From Chloroflexota bacterium (GTDB lineage: Bacteria > Chloroflexota > DTOL01 > JACQYG01): DNA of 10,737 bases. The notes under the pieces are model-generated. The model had not been told where the DNA came from. It saw nothing but the letters and a program-made list of their open reading frames with translations, and did not search any database. The stretch is from NCBI GenBank assembly GCA_016208345.1, contig JACQYG010000221.1:1-10737 (forward strand), given 5' to 3'. Shown piece after piece: positions 1 through 7,059 of the stretch (position 1 is its first letter; each line of letters opens with the position of its first letter). Made by a program: the position numbers and the translations under genes.

Positions 1-62
1 AACAGATCTAGATCGCGGATCAGAGCAGACCCAGATCGGATGTCACAAGAGGAGTGAGACAA

Positions 63-1832
63 ATGGCAGACAAGGCTATCTACACGAAGATGATCAACGA
101 GTCGGCTGCAGCAGCCGACGCAGACCTGGAGGTCATTCGAAGGAAGCGTGGTGGCCCCTTCGTGTTCACCGATGCCAAGCCCTATGTGGATGCCGTCAAT
201 GGCATGAAGCCGGGCGCTGGGCAGTCGAAGGAAGTGTTCGACTTGCACGTTCAGTCGGTGAACGCCCACTACGATATCTTCACGAAGATCTCCGTCAACG
301 GCACCATCCGGCCGGAGGATGACCCGTTCGTCGAGCACTACCAGACGCCGCCCATCCTGGAGATCCTCTACGACGAGGACAAGGATTTCAAGGCGTCGAT
401 GTGGAAGTTCATCGATGCCATCGCCGAGAACCGGGCCCTCATCGGCCGTGAGGCGGTCGCCCGCTACGGCGGAATGTATGGCCCGACCTGCGTCGTGGAC
501 TTCGCCTTCTCCGTCGGCTCGACCTCCAACGTGGTGAACCGCATCCTGCGTGGGTTGGACATCCCCAAGGACCACAAGCGCACCATCCTGGCCGCTAAGT
601 CTTGGGGCATGAACACCTCGTACGGCCTGGGAGGGGCCTTCCGGGCCGCATTGCAGGCGGGCAAGACCGTGGCCGAGGCCGAGAAGGCCGAGATCGACAT
701 GCTGCAGTTCATCTACCGCGAGCCGTCGGCGGCCCAGACGCAGTTGATGAAGACGCACAACCTGGGCGGGCACGGCCCCCACACCTCGTTCGACACCACC
801 GAGTACATGAAGCAGTACAAGGAACGGATGAAGCCCTATATCCTGGCCGCTGTCAAGGCGGGGGTGCATCCGGGCAACATCGTGACCGTTCCGGCCTACT
901 GCGTGGGCGACGTCGGCCACCACCTCGGCCCGGCGACCTTCAACATGTTCAAGGACGACATGGTGTTCGGCATCTACGAGGCCGTCACCAGGGTGTACGA
1001 GAACACCTTGCGGAAGGGCCTGGAGTTGGACGCCTACAAGAGCGAGTGGGACGTGCTGGGCGTCGCCACCGGCGCGGCCGCCTGCGCCGTGGCCTACATC
1101 CTGTGGCTCGACTCCTTCACCGTGCCGATGGTGATCGACCTGTTCAACAAGCGCTTCCACAACTACGCGGCCATGAACCCTGGGCGCGGAGAAGCGGACG
1201 AGCTGCACAACGCCGACTTCATGGACATCCTGAAGCGCGGTGAGGAAATCCTGGAGATCGAGCCGAAGGGTGGCGGTGCCAAGATCAAGGGTATTCCGGT
1301 TGACCTCAGCCCGGTGGACAAGCACGAGGTCATCATGAACCCGCAGCGCTACACCTACCCGGCCTGCGCCATCACCCAGCGCTTCGCGGCCCTGATGAGC
1401 CTGTCCGACTACCCGTGCTTCCTGACCACCGAGTGCGTCACCGCGACGCTCATGACCAACATCATCGCACTGTCGCCGACCAAGGTGGCTGCGCCGGTCC
1501 GGACGTGCAAGGACTGCGCGACGACCACCCTGATCAAGCGCAACGTGCCCTACATGAAGGCCTTCGGCAAGGAGGCCAAGGGCCTGTGCCAGTGGGAGAG
1601 GCCAAGGGTCTGTGCCAGTGGGACGTGGCGGTCTAGCGCTGGCGCGTTAGGATTCGACGTACGGGGCGCATCCCACGATGCGGGGATGCGCCCCGTGCTC
1701 TACCACCGATCAGATCAAGAAACACCCAGCAAAGATGCAAATGGTGCCTGCTGGGTGATGCCCACACAGTACATCACAACCCCTTGCTTCCCACCCATTG
1801 TCCATGGCGGGCTGGTGACAGGAAGCGCCTGA
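63..1832 (+). CDS. DUF2193 family protein, 3' end frameshifted by a tandem duplication
   Basis: I recognise this as DUF2193, a family of about 500 residues known mainly from methanogenic archaea and of unknown function; recognition is from memory of the family. The ATG at 63 is preferred over the in-frame GTG at 54 because AGGAG at 50-54 sits 8 bases before it. The body is soluble-looking, with cysteines toward the C-terminus, including C435 and a C482-K-D-C485 pair that could bind metal or a cluster. As sequenced, the frame is 589 residues, but the last 70 or so look unlike coding sequence. A 26-bp direct repeat at 1572-1623 shifts the frame; with one copy removed the protein would end at the TAG at 1634-1636, giving 515 residues with C-terminal GLCQWDVAV. 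A hairpin 24 bases after that stop supports the shorter form. It lies upstream of the mtdB promoter, so it is probably a separate transcript. A role linked to H4MPT chemistry is inferred from context only. Confidence 0.7.
   Translation: MADKAIYTKMINESAAAADADLEVIRRKRGGPFVFTDAKPYVDAVNGMKPGAGQSKEVFDLHVQSVNAHYDIFTKISVNGTIRPEDDPFVEHYQTPPILEILYDEDKDFKASMWKFIDAIAENRALIGREAVARYGGMYGPTCVVDFAFSVGSTSNVVNRILRGLDIPKDHKRTILAAKSWGMNTSYGLGGAFRAALQAGKTVAEAEKAEIDMLQFIYREPSAAQTQLMKTHNLGGHGPHTSFDTTEYMKQYKERMKPYILAAVKAGVHPGNIVTVPAYCVGDVGHHLGPATFNMFKDDMVFGIYEAVTRVYENTLRKGLELDAYKSEWDVLGVATGAAACAVAYILWLDSFTVPMVIDLFNKRFHNYAAMNPGRGEADELHNADFMDILKRGEEILEIEPKGGGAKIKGIPVDLSPVDKHEVIMNPQRYTYPACAITQRFAALMSLSDYPCFLTTECVTATLMTNIIALSPTKVAAPVRTCKDCATTTLIKRNVPYMKAFGKEAKGLCQWERPRVCASGTWRSSAGALGFDVRGASHDAGMRPVLYHRSDQETPSKDANGACWVMPTQYITTPCFPPIVHGGLVTGSA
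1572..1623 (+). repeat. 26-bp tandem duplication at the 3' end of the DUF2193 gene
   Basis: Bases 1572-1597 and 1598-1623 are the same 26-bp unit, differing only at 1583 (C) versus 1609 (T). Both units read E-A-K-G-L-C-Q-W when each is put in the ancestral frame, and the single difference is a silent glycine change (GGC/GGT). Because 26 is not a multiple of three, the second copy is read out of frame in the sequence as given. A silent difference between the copies suggests either an old duplication or two strain variants joined end to end by an assembler. Confidence 0.93.
1661..1696 (+). terminator. Strong hairpin, probable transcript end of the DUF2193 gene
   Basis: ACGGGGCGCATCCC (1661-1674) pairs perfectly with GGGATGCGCCCCGT (1683-1696), a 14-bp stem with an 8-base loop. 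No T-run follows (GCTCTACC), so it is not a classic intrinsic terminator; it may stabilise an mRNA 3' end or assist termination. It lies 24 bases after the likely original stop at 1636 and inside the frameshifted extension, which argues the extension is not real coding sequence. Confidence 0.6.
1723..1757 (+). other. Second, weaker inverted repeat after the DUF2193 gene
   Basis: CACCCAGCA (1723-1731) is the exact reverse complement of TGCTGGGTG (1749-1757), separated by 17 bases. It follows the stronger hairpin at 1661-1696 and may be part of the same transcript-end region. No T-run follows. It could be a chance match. Confidence 0.35.
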
Positions 1833-1856
1833 CGCCCACGTAAACCGGAGGGACGA

Positions 1857-1885
1857 TTGTTGTTTATCCTCATCGGTGCTATAAT
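1857..1885 (+). promoter_or_regulatory. Predicted sigma70-type promoter for the mtdB-led operon
   Basis: TTGTTG at 1857-1862 and a consensus TATAAT at 1880-1885 are separated by exactly 17 bases, in an AT-richer island within GC-rich DNA. Transcription would start near 1892, leaving a leader of about 110 bases before the mtdB ATG at 2002. The leader contains a very short open frame (ATG GCG TAG, 1938-1946) after GGAGG at 1930-1934, though that spacing of three bases is too tight for efficient initiation. I recognise no riboswitch. This signal favours a bacterial host. Confidence 0.65.
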
Positions 1886-2001
1886 TCTTTTGAGTCGGCA
1901 ATGTCTATTGTTATTAAGGATCGGTGACCGGAGGATAATGGCGTAGGAAGTGACCAGGCAGAAGACATCCTGAAGCAATTCATGCGAAAGGAGAAAGTGT
2001 C

Positions 2002-2856
2002 ATGGAGAAACTGCTGATCCAAATGGACAGTGACAAGTTTGCCAGCTCCTTTGACTGCATCACCGCCTACGACGCTGGGGTGGACCACGTGCTCGGTTAC
2101 GGCGGGGTCACTCTGGAAGACGTGCGCAATCTGGTCTATGGCGGCATGTTCACCCGCGGCGGCGAGGCACTTAAGAATACTGCAATCTTCATCGGTGGTT
2201 CGTCGGTGCCGGTGGGTGAGGCGATGCTGAAGGCCGTGCTGGATGCTTTCTTCGGTCCGGTGCGCGTGTCAGTGATGGCCGACCCCAATGGGTCCAATAC
2301 CACCGCCGCCGCTGCTGTCTTGAAGATCGTCCGCGCGGTGCCGGTGGCGGGCAAGCGCGCGGTCATCTTCGCCGGCACTGGCCCGGTTGGGATTCGTGCC
2401 GCCACCCTGCTTGCGAAGGAAGGCTGCCAGGTCGCTATCACCTCCCGTGCTCTGGACCGCGCCCAGAGCACAAGCCAGCCTATTCGGGAGCGCTTTAACC
2501 TGGACGTAACCCCCCTGGAGGTTAGGGACGATGCGGCTAGCGTGCGGGCTCTGGAAGGCACGCACATCGTCCTGACCACCGGCGCAGCCGGGGTCGAGCT
2601 GGTGAAGAAGGAGCTCTGGGCGGCTTCCCCCAGCGTCGAGGTGATCGCCGACGTGAACGCCGTGCCGCCCACCGGCATCGGAGGGATCAAGCCGACCGAC
2701 GACGGTAAGGAGCGGGAAGGCAAGCTAGCCTTCGGCGCTATAGGTATCGGCGGCCTGAAGATGAAGATCCACCGAGCCGCAGTGGCCAAGCTTTTCGAGG
2801 CTAGCGACCTGGTCCTGGATGTCGAGGAGATCTACGAGATCGGCAAGGCGTTATGA
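2002..2856 (+). CDS. mtdB: NAD(P)-dependent methylene-H4MPT dehydrogenase (MtdB/MtdA family)
   Basis: The product (284 residues) oxidises methylene-H4MPT to methenyl-H4MPT with NAD(P)+ in the cytoplasm. Evidence is the family N-terminal block QMDSDKFASSFDCITAYDAG (residues 7-26), a Rossmann motif GTGPVG (125-130) followed by SR at 148-149 at the end of the second strand, a pair often linked to NADP binding, the block ADVNAVPPTGIGGI (216-229), and GAIGIGGLKMKIH (245-257), whose lysines match the region of the proposed catalytic lysine in MtdA. Length fits the family. The start is fixed by AAAGGAG at 1987-1993. It is the first gene after the promoter at 1857-1885 and supplies the substrate for Mch, whose gene begins at 10666. 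Whether it prefers NAD or NADP, or also uses tetrahydrofolate as MtdA can, cannot be read here. Confidence 0.92.
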   Translation: MEKLLIQMDSDKFASSFDCITAYDAGVDHVLGYGGVTLEDVRNLVYGGMFTRGGEALKNTAIFIGGSSVPVGEAMLKAVLDAFFGPVRVSVMADPNGSNTTAAAAVLKIVRAVPVAGKRAVIFAGTGPVGIRAATLLAKEGCQVAITSRALDRAQSTSQPIRERFNLDVTPLEVRDDAASVRALEGTHIVLTTGAAGVELVKKELWAASPSVEVIADVNAVPPTGIGGIKPTDDGKEREGKLAFGAIGIGGLKMKIHRAAVAKLFEASDLVLDVEEIYEIGKAL

Positions 2857-2893
2857 AGGCACGCCGCTGGCGGCCTAAGCCGGGAGGGGACCA

Positions 2894-3034
2894 GTGGTCG
2901 AGTGCCCGGTTTGCCTGAGGGACGTCGAGTTGAGCGCCAGTGCCAGGGAAGGGGACGTCATCCAGTGCCCCTTCTGCAAGATATGGTTCAAGCTGGTCAA
3001 GGTCAACGGGGAACTGGTTGGAGAGCGGATCTAG
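2894..3034 (+). CDS. 46-residue zinc-ribbon protein, LysW-like
   Basis: A GTG start at 2894 is preceded by GGAGG at 2883-2887, and the frame runs 46 residues to TAG at 3032-3034, 37 bases after mtdB. The product begins MVECPVC and has a second pair CPFC (residues 25-28), giving C4-x2-C7 and C25-x2-C28, a four-cysteine zinc ribbon. The spacing and opening resemble LysW, the carrier protein on whose C-terminal glutamate the amino group of lysine or arginine intermediates is masked by an ATP-grasp ligase (LysX). An ATP-grasp gene lies 1.2 kb downstream. However, the C-terminus here is GELVGERI and lacks the acidic E-D-W-G-E type tail of true LysW, so carrier function is not shown. It may instead be a small metal-binding or regulatory protein. 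Confidence 0.75.
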   Translation: MVECPVCLRDVELSASAREGDVIQCPFCKIWFKLVKVNGELVGERI

Positions 3035-3094
3035 GGTGATCCCGGTTGGGGTCCGTAGAATGGCCGCTGAAATAGCCCACAAGGAGGATTCAGC

Positions 3095-4186
3095 ATGGCA
3101 AGGACAATCGGCATTGATCCTGGGACAGTGAGTTTCGACGTGTGCGGGCTGGATGATGGGCGGGTGTTCCTGGACACTAGCCTGCCCTCGCCAGAGTTCG
3201 CTGCCAACCCCCAGACATTGATTGATCTGCTGCAATCAGCTCAGCCGGTGGACTTGATCGCCGCCCCGTCTGGTTACGGCCTGCCCCTGGTGCCCATCGA
3301 AAAGTTCGGGGATCAGGAGCGCTTCCTCTTCACCCTGGTAGACGAGCGCGAACGGGGCAGGATTCCCGTGCTGGGCGGGATGGGCAAGATGATCCCCCTG
3401 ATGAAAGTCAGCGGGCTGCCCCTTCTCTTCATCCCCGGCGTGATCCACCTGCCTACGGTGCCAGAGCACCGTAAGGCCAACAAGCTGGACATGGGCACTG
3501 CCGACAAGCTCTGCTGCCTGGCGCTTGGCATCTACGACCAGGCCCGGCATTACGGCATCAGTTATCAGGAGACCTCTTTCATCTTCGCCGAGGTGGGCGG
3601 GGCCTACACCGCGGTGATGGCCGTGGCCGGGGGCAAGGTGGTGGACGGCCTGGGCGGGACGGTGGGTGGTCCGGGCTACTACTCCCTGGGCAGCATGGAT
3701 GCAGAGCTGGCCTACCTGCTGGGTGGTTTTCACAAAGAGCTCCTCTTCACCGGTGGGGCGGCCTACGTGGCCGGCCGCCCGGAGTTGTCGCCGGAGGATT
3801 TTGCCGACCTGGCCGAGAGAGACGGACGCGCCCGAATGGCTTGGGAAGCCCTCATGGAAGGTGTGGTCAAGAGCGTGGCCGCAGAGTTGGTGACGGTGCC
3901 AAACCCACGGGAGATCTTGATCTCGGGCCGGCTCTGCCGCACGGAGAAGATCCGCCAGGAGCTAACCCGCAGGCTTTCGACCTTCGGTCCCGTGCGCCGG
4001 GTGGAGGGCTTCGCCCAGGTGGCCAAGGAGGCTGCTCAGGGCGCCGCCCTCATCGCCGACGGCCTGGCTGGCGGGCTATATGCTGGGCTGGTAGATGTGA
4101 TGGAGATTCGCGGCGCGGCGGGCACCGTCCTCGACCATCTTCACGTCCGCGACAGCGCAGCGATCAAACAGAAATACCTTGGTTGA
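3095..4186 (+). CDS. DUF1464 family protein, ASKHA-fold kinase-like
   Basis: The product (363 residues) matches DUF1464, a family of about 350 residues known chiefly from archaea and annotated only as a predicted butyrate kinase. It shows features of the ASKHA (acetate and sugar kinase/Hsc70/actin) fold: a phosphate-1 loop IGIDPGTVSFDV (residues 5-16), the block KLDMGTADKL (130-139), a phosphate-2-like segment FAEVGGAYTAVMAV (164-177), and C-terminal ISGRL (276-280) with a glycine-rich helix region 304-327. AAGGAGG at 3081-3087 fixes the start. The substrate is unknown. Its place between mtdB and the fwd genes suggests a role in making or charging a C1 cofactor; the methanofuran enzyme MfnF also belongs to the ASKHA superfamily, but I see no close match to it. 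A butyrate kinase role is not supported by the neighbours. Confidence 0.8.
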   Translation: MARTIGIDPGTVSFDVCGLDDGRVFLDTSLPSPEFAANPQTLIDLLQSAQPVDLIAAPSGYGLPLVPIEKFGDQERFLFTLVDERERGRIPVLGGMGKMIPLMKVSGLPLLFIPGVIHLPTVPEHRKANKLDMGTADKLCCLALGIYDQARHYGISYQETSFIFAEVGGAYTAVMAVAGGKVVDGLGGTVGGPGYYSLGSMDAELAYLLGGFHKELLFTGGAAYVAGRPELSPEDFADLAERDGRARMAWEALMEGVVKSVAAELVTVPNPREILISGRLCRTEKIRQELTRRLSTFGPVRRVEGFAQVAKEAAQGAALIADGLAGGLYAGLVDVMEIRGAAGTVLDHLHVRDSAAIKQKYLG

Positions 4187-4195
4187 GCGCGCTGG

Positions 4196-5359
4196 ATGCG
4201 CATCCTGATCACCGGGGTCAGCACCAGAGCCATTGCCGAGTCGGCCAGGGCGTCCGGCTACGACTTCATCACCCTGGACTACTTCGGCGACTATGATCAG
4301 AAGAGCTGGTGCCAGAACTACTCCCTGAAGCGGGACTTTGAGCTCCCCTTCAGTTCAGCGGCGCTCTATACCGCTAGTCAGGGTTTGGCCTTTGAGGCCG
4401 TGGCTTACACATCTAACCTGGAGAACCACCCCGAGGTGGTGGCGAGGTTTGCTGCCGGCCCCGGAGAGGGGAAACGCCCCCGGCTGTTGGGCAACAGCGT
4501 CGCCGTGCTCGCCCGAGTGCGGCACTGGCCCACCTTTTTCGGTTTCCTCCGGCGGCAGGGGATCCCGGTGCCGGAGACGATCTACGAGGGCCAATGTCCC
4601 CCCCGCGATGCCCCACGCCGCTGGCTGCGCAAGCCGGTCCGCAGCGGGGGCGGTCACAGCATCTCTTTCTGGCCGGAGGACCAGCCGCCGGGAAAAGGGT
4701 TCATTCTGCAGGAGTACGTCCGGGGGACAGCTTGCTCGGCCTCGTTTGTGGCGGATGGCCGGGAGTGCGTGGTCCTGGGGCTGACGGAGCAACTCATCGG
4801 CCTGCCGGAGTTCGCCAGCGGGAGGTTCCGTTATTGCGGGAACATCCTGCCTCTGATCGTAGAAGACGAGGCAGGGCAGACAACGCTGCTGGCCCAGGTC
4901 CGGCAGATCGCCGGCAGCCTGACCCGGGAGTTCGGCCTGGTGGGGGTCAATGGGCTGGATTTCGTGCTCAACGACGGACAGGTCTACCCGCTGGAGGTCA
5001 ACCCCCGCTATTCGGCCTCGATGGAACTGGTCGAACGGGCTTACGGCCTGTCCATCTTCGACCTGCACGTGCGGGCTGTCATACAGGGGGAGCTGCCGGA
5101 TTTCGACCTGGCTCTGGCTGGTGGGCTGGCCAGCGCGCGTTTCCATGGCAAGGCGATCCTGTACGCTGAGAGAGATGGCCGGGCGCCGGATACGCGGGAC
5201 TGGCCGGAGCGTGGGGTCCGAGATGTGCCCTTTCCAGGCGAGAGCCTGACTCAGGGTGGGCCGATCTGCACCGTGCTGGCTTGTGAGCCCACGCGTGACG
5301 CCTGCTTTGCCAGCTTAGTCGCCCACGCTAAGGCGCTCCAAGGAGAGATCTATGCCTGA
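4196..5359 (+). CDS. ATP-grasp ligase (COG2232-like), possible cofactor biosynthesis
   Basis: The product (387 residues) has an N-terminal nucleotide-fold segment beginning MRILITGVSTRAIAESA and an ATP-grasp core: lysine K146 before the flexible loop SGGGHSI (150-156), the hinge block LQEYVRG (171-177), and the Mg-binding residues D255 in NGLDFVL and E267/N269 in LEVNPRYS. ATP-grasp enzymes join a carboxylate to an amine or thiol through an acyl-phosphate. The overall form recalls COG2232; as I remember it, the Orf17 protein in H4MPT gene clusters of methylotrophs belongs there. A role in adding glutamate or another group to methanofuran or H4MPT is inferred. The ATG is 9 bases after the upstream stop, in the same frame, without a visible Shine-Dalgarno site, so it probably depends on translational coupling. 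Its 3' end overlaps fwdD by 8 bases. Confidence 0.8.
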   Translation: MRILITGVSTRAIAESARASGYDFITLDYFGDYDQKSWCQNYSLKRDFELPFSSAALYTASQGLAFEAVAYTSNLENHPEVVARFAAGPGEGKRPRLLGNSVAVLARVRHWPTFFGFLRRQGIPVPETIYEGQCPPRDAPRRWLRKPVRSGGGHSISFWPEDQPPGKGFILQEYVRGTACSASFVADGRECVVLGLTEQLIGLPEFASGRFRYCGNILPLIVEDEAGQTTLLAQVRQIAGSLTREFGLVGVNGLDFVLNDGQVYPLEVNPRYSASMELVERAYGLSIFDLHVRAVIQGELPDFDLALAGGLASARFHGKAILYAERDGRAPDTRDWPERGVRDVPFPGESLTQGGPICTVLACEPTRDACFASLVAHAKALQGEIYA

Positions 5360-5690
5360 CGGGAAGCTGACCCTTATCACCGGCCGCAGCCTGAAGCAGG
5401 GCACCGGGTTGAACAAGGGCAAAGACTCTTCTGAGTACCGGGAGGCAGTCACCACCGTGGAGATGAACGGTGGGGACATGACCCGCTTGGGACTGTGCGA
5501 TGGAGACCTGGTGAAGATTAAGACGTCACATGGCGAAGCGACCGTCCAGTGCCGGCGCGCCGAACTGCCAGAAGGCATGGCGTTCATCGCCTACGGCCCC
5601 CTGTCGAGCTGTCTGATCGGAGCCGAAACCCACGCTTCTGGCATGCCCGACTCCAAAGGGCTTGAGGTGGAGATGGAGCGGATCAGCTGA
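5352..5690 (+). CDS. fwdD: Formylmethanofuran dehydrogenase subunit D (molybdopterin-dinucleotide-binding)
   Basis: This 112-residue protein is the FwdD/FmdD subunit, which forms the C-terminal half of the Mo/W-pterin site completed by FwdB. Recognisable blocks are LITGRSLKQGTGLNKGKDS (residues 8-26), the beta-barrel turn LCDGDLVKIKT (48-58), and the pterin-binding end AYGPLSSCL (80-88) plus ETHASGMPDSKG (92-103), strongly like archaeal FwdD. AAGGAGAG at 5340-5347 fixes the start, and the gene overlaps the ATP-grasp gene by 8 bases, so they are translated together. The Fhc complex of aerobic methylotrophs has no such subunit, as it lost the pterin; its presence here predicts a redox-active enzyme. 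Confidence 0.92.
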   Translation: MPDGKLTLITGRSLKQGTGLNKGKDSSEYREAVTTVEMNGGDMTRLGLCDGDLVKIKTSHGEATVQCRRAELPEGMAFIAYGPLSSCLIGAETHASGMPDSKGLEVEMERIS

Positions 5691-5694
5691 CCCA

Positions 5695-5721
5695 CCCCGC
5701 ACACCTTCCAGGGGTGCGGGG
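5695..5721 (+). other. Hairpin between fwdD and fwdB
   Basis: CCCCGCAC (5695-5702) pairs with GTGCGGGG (5714-5721), an 8-bp GC-rich stem in the 49-base gap between the two genes. No T-run follows, and the fwdB ribosome site TAAGGA lies at 5728-5733, just after it. It may tune mRNA stability or the amounts of D and B, or partly end transcription. Confidence 0.45.
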
Positions 5722-5739
5722 GCAATGTAAGGAAAAAGA

Positions 5740-7032
5740 ATGCAAATTGACCACGTCGTCTGTGCTTTCTGCGGCTGCGTGTGCGATGACCTGACGGTGA
5801 CGCTGGAAGACGGGCGTGTAACGGGGGTCAAACAGGCCTGTGCCCTGGGGCGGGCCTGGCTACTTGGCCACAGCGCGGAGGCCGACCAGCCGCCGGCGTT
5901 GATAGATGGTCAGCCTGCCAGCCTGGAGGAGGCGGTGGAGGTCGCGGCGCAGATTCTCTCCCAGGCGCGCTACCCCCTGATCTACGGCCTGAGCAGCACC
6001 TATTGCGAGGCCCAACGCCAGGCAGTTGCCCTGGCAGACCTGCTGGGGGCGACCATCGACTGCTGCACCTCGGTGTGCCACGGCCCATCGGGCATCGCAA
6101 TGCAAGTCGTCGGTGAACCAACCTGCACGCTGGGCGAGGTGAAAAATCGGGCGGATCTGCTCATCTACTGGGGGTCAAACCCCGCCGAGTCTCACCCGCT
6201 GCACTTCGCACGCTACGCGGTCACGCCTAAGGGCTTGTTCATCCCTCGCGGACGCAAGGACCGCACGGTGGTGCTGGTGGACGTGCGACCAACGGCCAGC
6301 GCCCGCGCCGCCGACATCTTCCTGCAGATCAAGCCGGGCCGGGACTTCGAGTGCCTGTGGGCTTTGCGCGCCCTGATCCGCGGTCTCGATCTGGAGGAGA
6401 GCGCCGTGGCGGACACGGGCCTCACGCTGGCGCAGCTCCAGGACCTGGCAGGGCGGATGAAGTCGTGCCGGTTCGGTGTACTGTTTGTGGGCCAGGGCCT
6501 GACCCAAAGCCGGGGCAAGCAGATGAACACCGCCGCCGCGTTTATGCTGGTGCGTGATCTCTACGCCCACACCAAATTCGCCGTTATCCCAATGCGCGGA
6601 CATGGCAACGTGACCGGCATTGACAACGTACTCTCCTGGCAGACGGGCTATCCCTTCGGTGTTAATTTCAGCCGCGGGTATCCCCGCTTCAATCCGGGCG
6701 AGTTCACGGCGGTGGATGTCCTGGGCCGCGGCGAGGCTGACGCGGCGTTGATCGTGGCTTCGGACCCGGTGGCAACCCTGCCGCGGGTGGCCGCGCGGCG
6801 CCTGGCGCAGATTCCCACGGTAGCGCTGGACACCCACGGGAGCGAAACCACCAAAGTTGCCAGAGTGGTCATTACTACCGCCCCGGCCGGTATCAGCGCC
6901 GAGGGAACTATCTACCGCATGGACAACGTGCCATTGCGCCTGCGCAAGTTCCTGCCCTCTCCCTACCCTAGCGACGAAGAGGTACTCGGCCGCATCGTGG
7001 AGCGGGTCACCCAGTTGCGCGCGAGGAACTGA
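5740..7032 (+). CDS. fwdB: Formylmethanofuran dehydrogenase subunit B (Mo/W catalytic subunit)
   Basis: The product (430 residues) is the molybdopterin-oxidoreductase-like subunit that reduces CO2 to formate or oxidises formate inside the FwdABCD complex. N-terminal cysteines C8, C11, C15 and C34 (CAFCGCVCDD, then KQAC) match the [4Fe-4S] site. C113 in SVCHGPSG matches the cysteine (selenocysteine in some homologs) that ligates Mo or W. Later pterin-fold blocks include IYWGSNPAESHP (around 147-158), VDVRPTASARAADI, and FAVIPMRGHGNVTGIDNVL. Length equals archaeal FwdB. Bacterial FhcB of methylotrophs lacks the metal centre, so this copy is of the archaeal, redox-active kind. TAAGGA at 5728-5733 precedes the ATG. 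It is followed by a 117-base gap holding an inverted-repeat element. Mo versus W cannot be told from sequence alone. Confidence 0.93.
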   Translation: MQIDHVVCAFCGCVCDDLTVTLEDGRVTGVKQACALGRAWLLGHSAEADQPPALIDGQPASLEEAVEVAAQILSQARYPLIYGLSSTYCEAQRQAVALADLLGATIDCCTSVCHGPSGIAMQVVGEPTCTLGEVKNRADLLIYWGSNPAESHPLHFARYAVTPKGLFIPRGRKDRTVVLVDVRPTASARAADIFLQIKPGRDFECLWALRALIRGLDLEESAVADTGLTLAQLQDLAGRMKSCRFGVLFVGQGLTQSRGKQMNTAAAFMLVRDLYAHTKFAVIPMRGHGNVTGIDNVLSWQTGYPFGVNFSRGYPRFNPGEFTAVDVLGRGEADAALIVASDPVATLPRVAARRLAQIPTVALDTHGSETTKVARVVITTAPAGISAEGTIYRMDNVPLRLRKFLPSPYPSDEEVLGRIVERVTQLRARN

Positions 7033-7059
7033 CGTGTAGCATAGAGCGTAAATCAAGGA

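Noticed and set aside
1637..1832. C-terminal extension of the DUF2193 frame as genuine protein
   Set aside because: It follows a 26-bp frameshifting duplication, crosses a 14-bp hairpin, and reads as unremarkable sequence with no family resemblance. The CDS is reported to 1832 only because that is how the given bases translate.
2136..2789. 217-codon minus-strand open frame opposite mtdB
   Set aside because: Shadow of a well-supported mtdB; low-complexity A/S/P/R composition and no ribosome site noted.
4184..4186. TGA at the end of the DUF1464 gene as a selenocysteine codon
   Set aside because: The DUF1464 protein is full length at this stop, and I see no convincing SECIS-like hairpin beyond a short palindrome. 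FwdB also uses cysteine, not selenocysteine, at its metal site.
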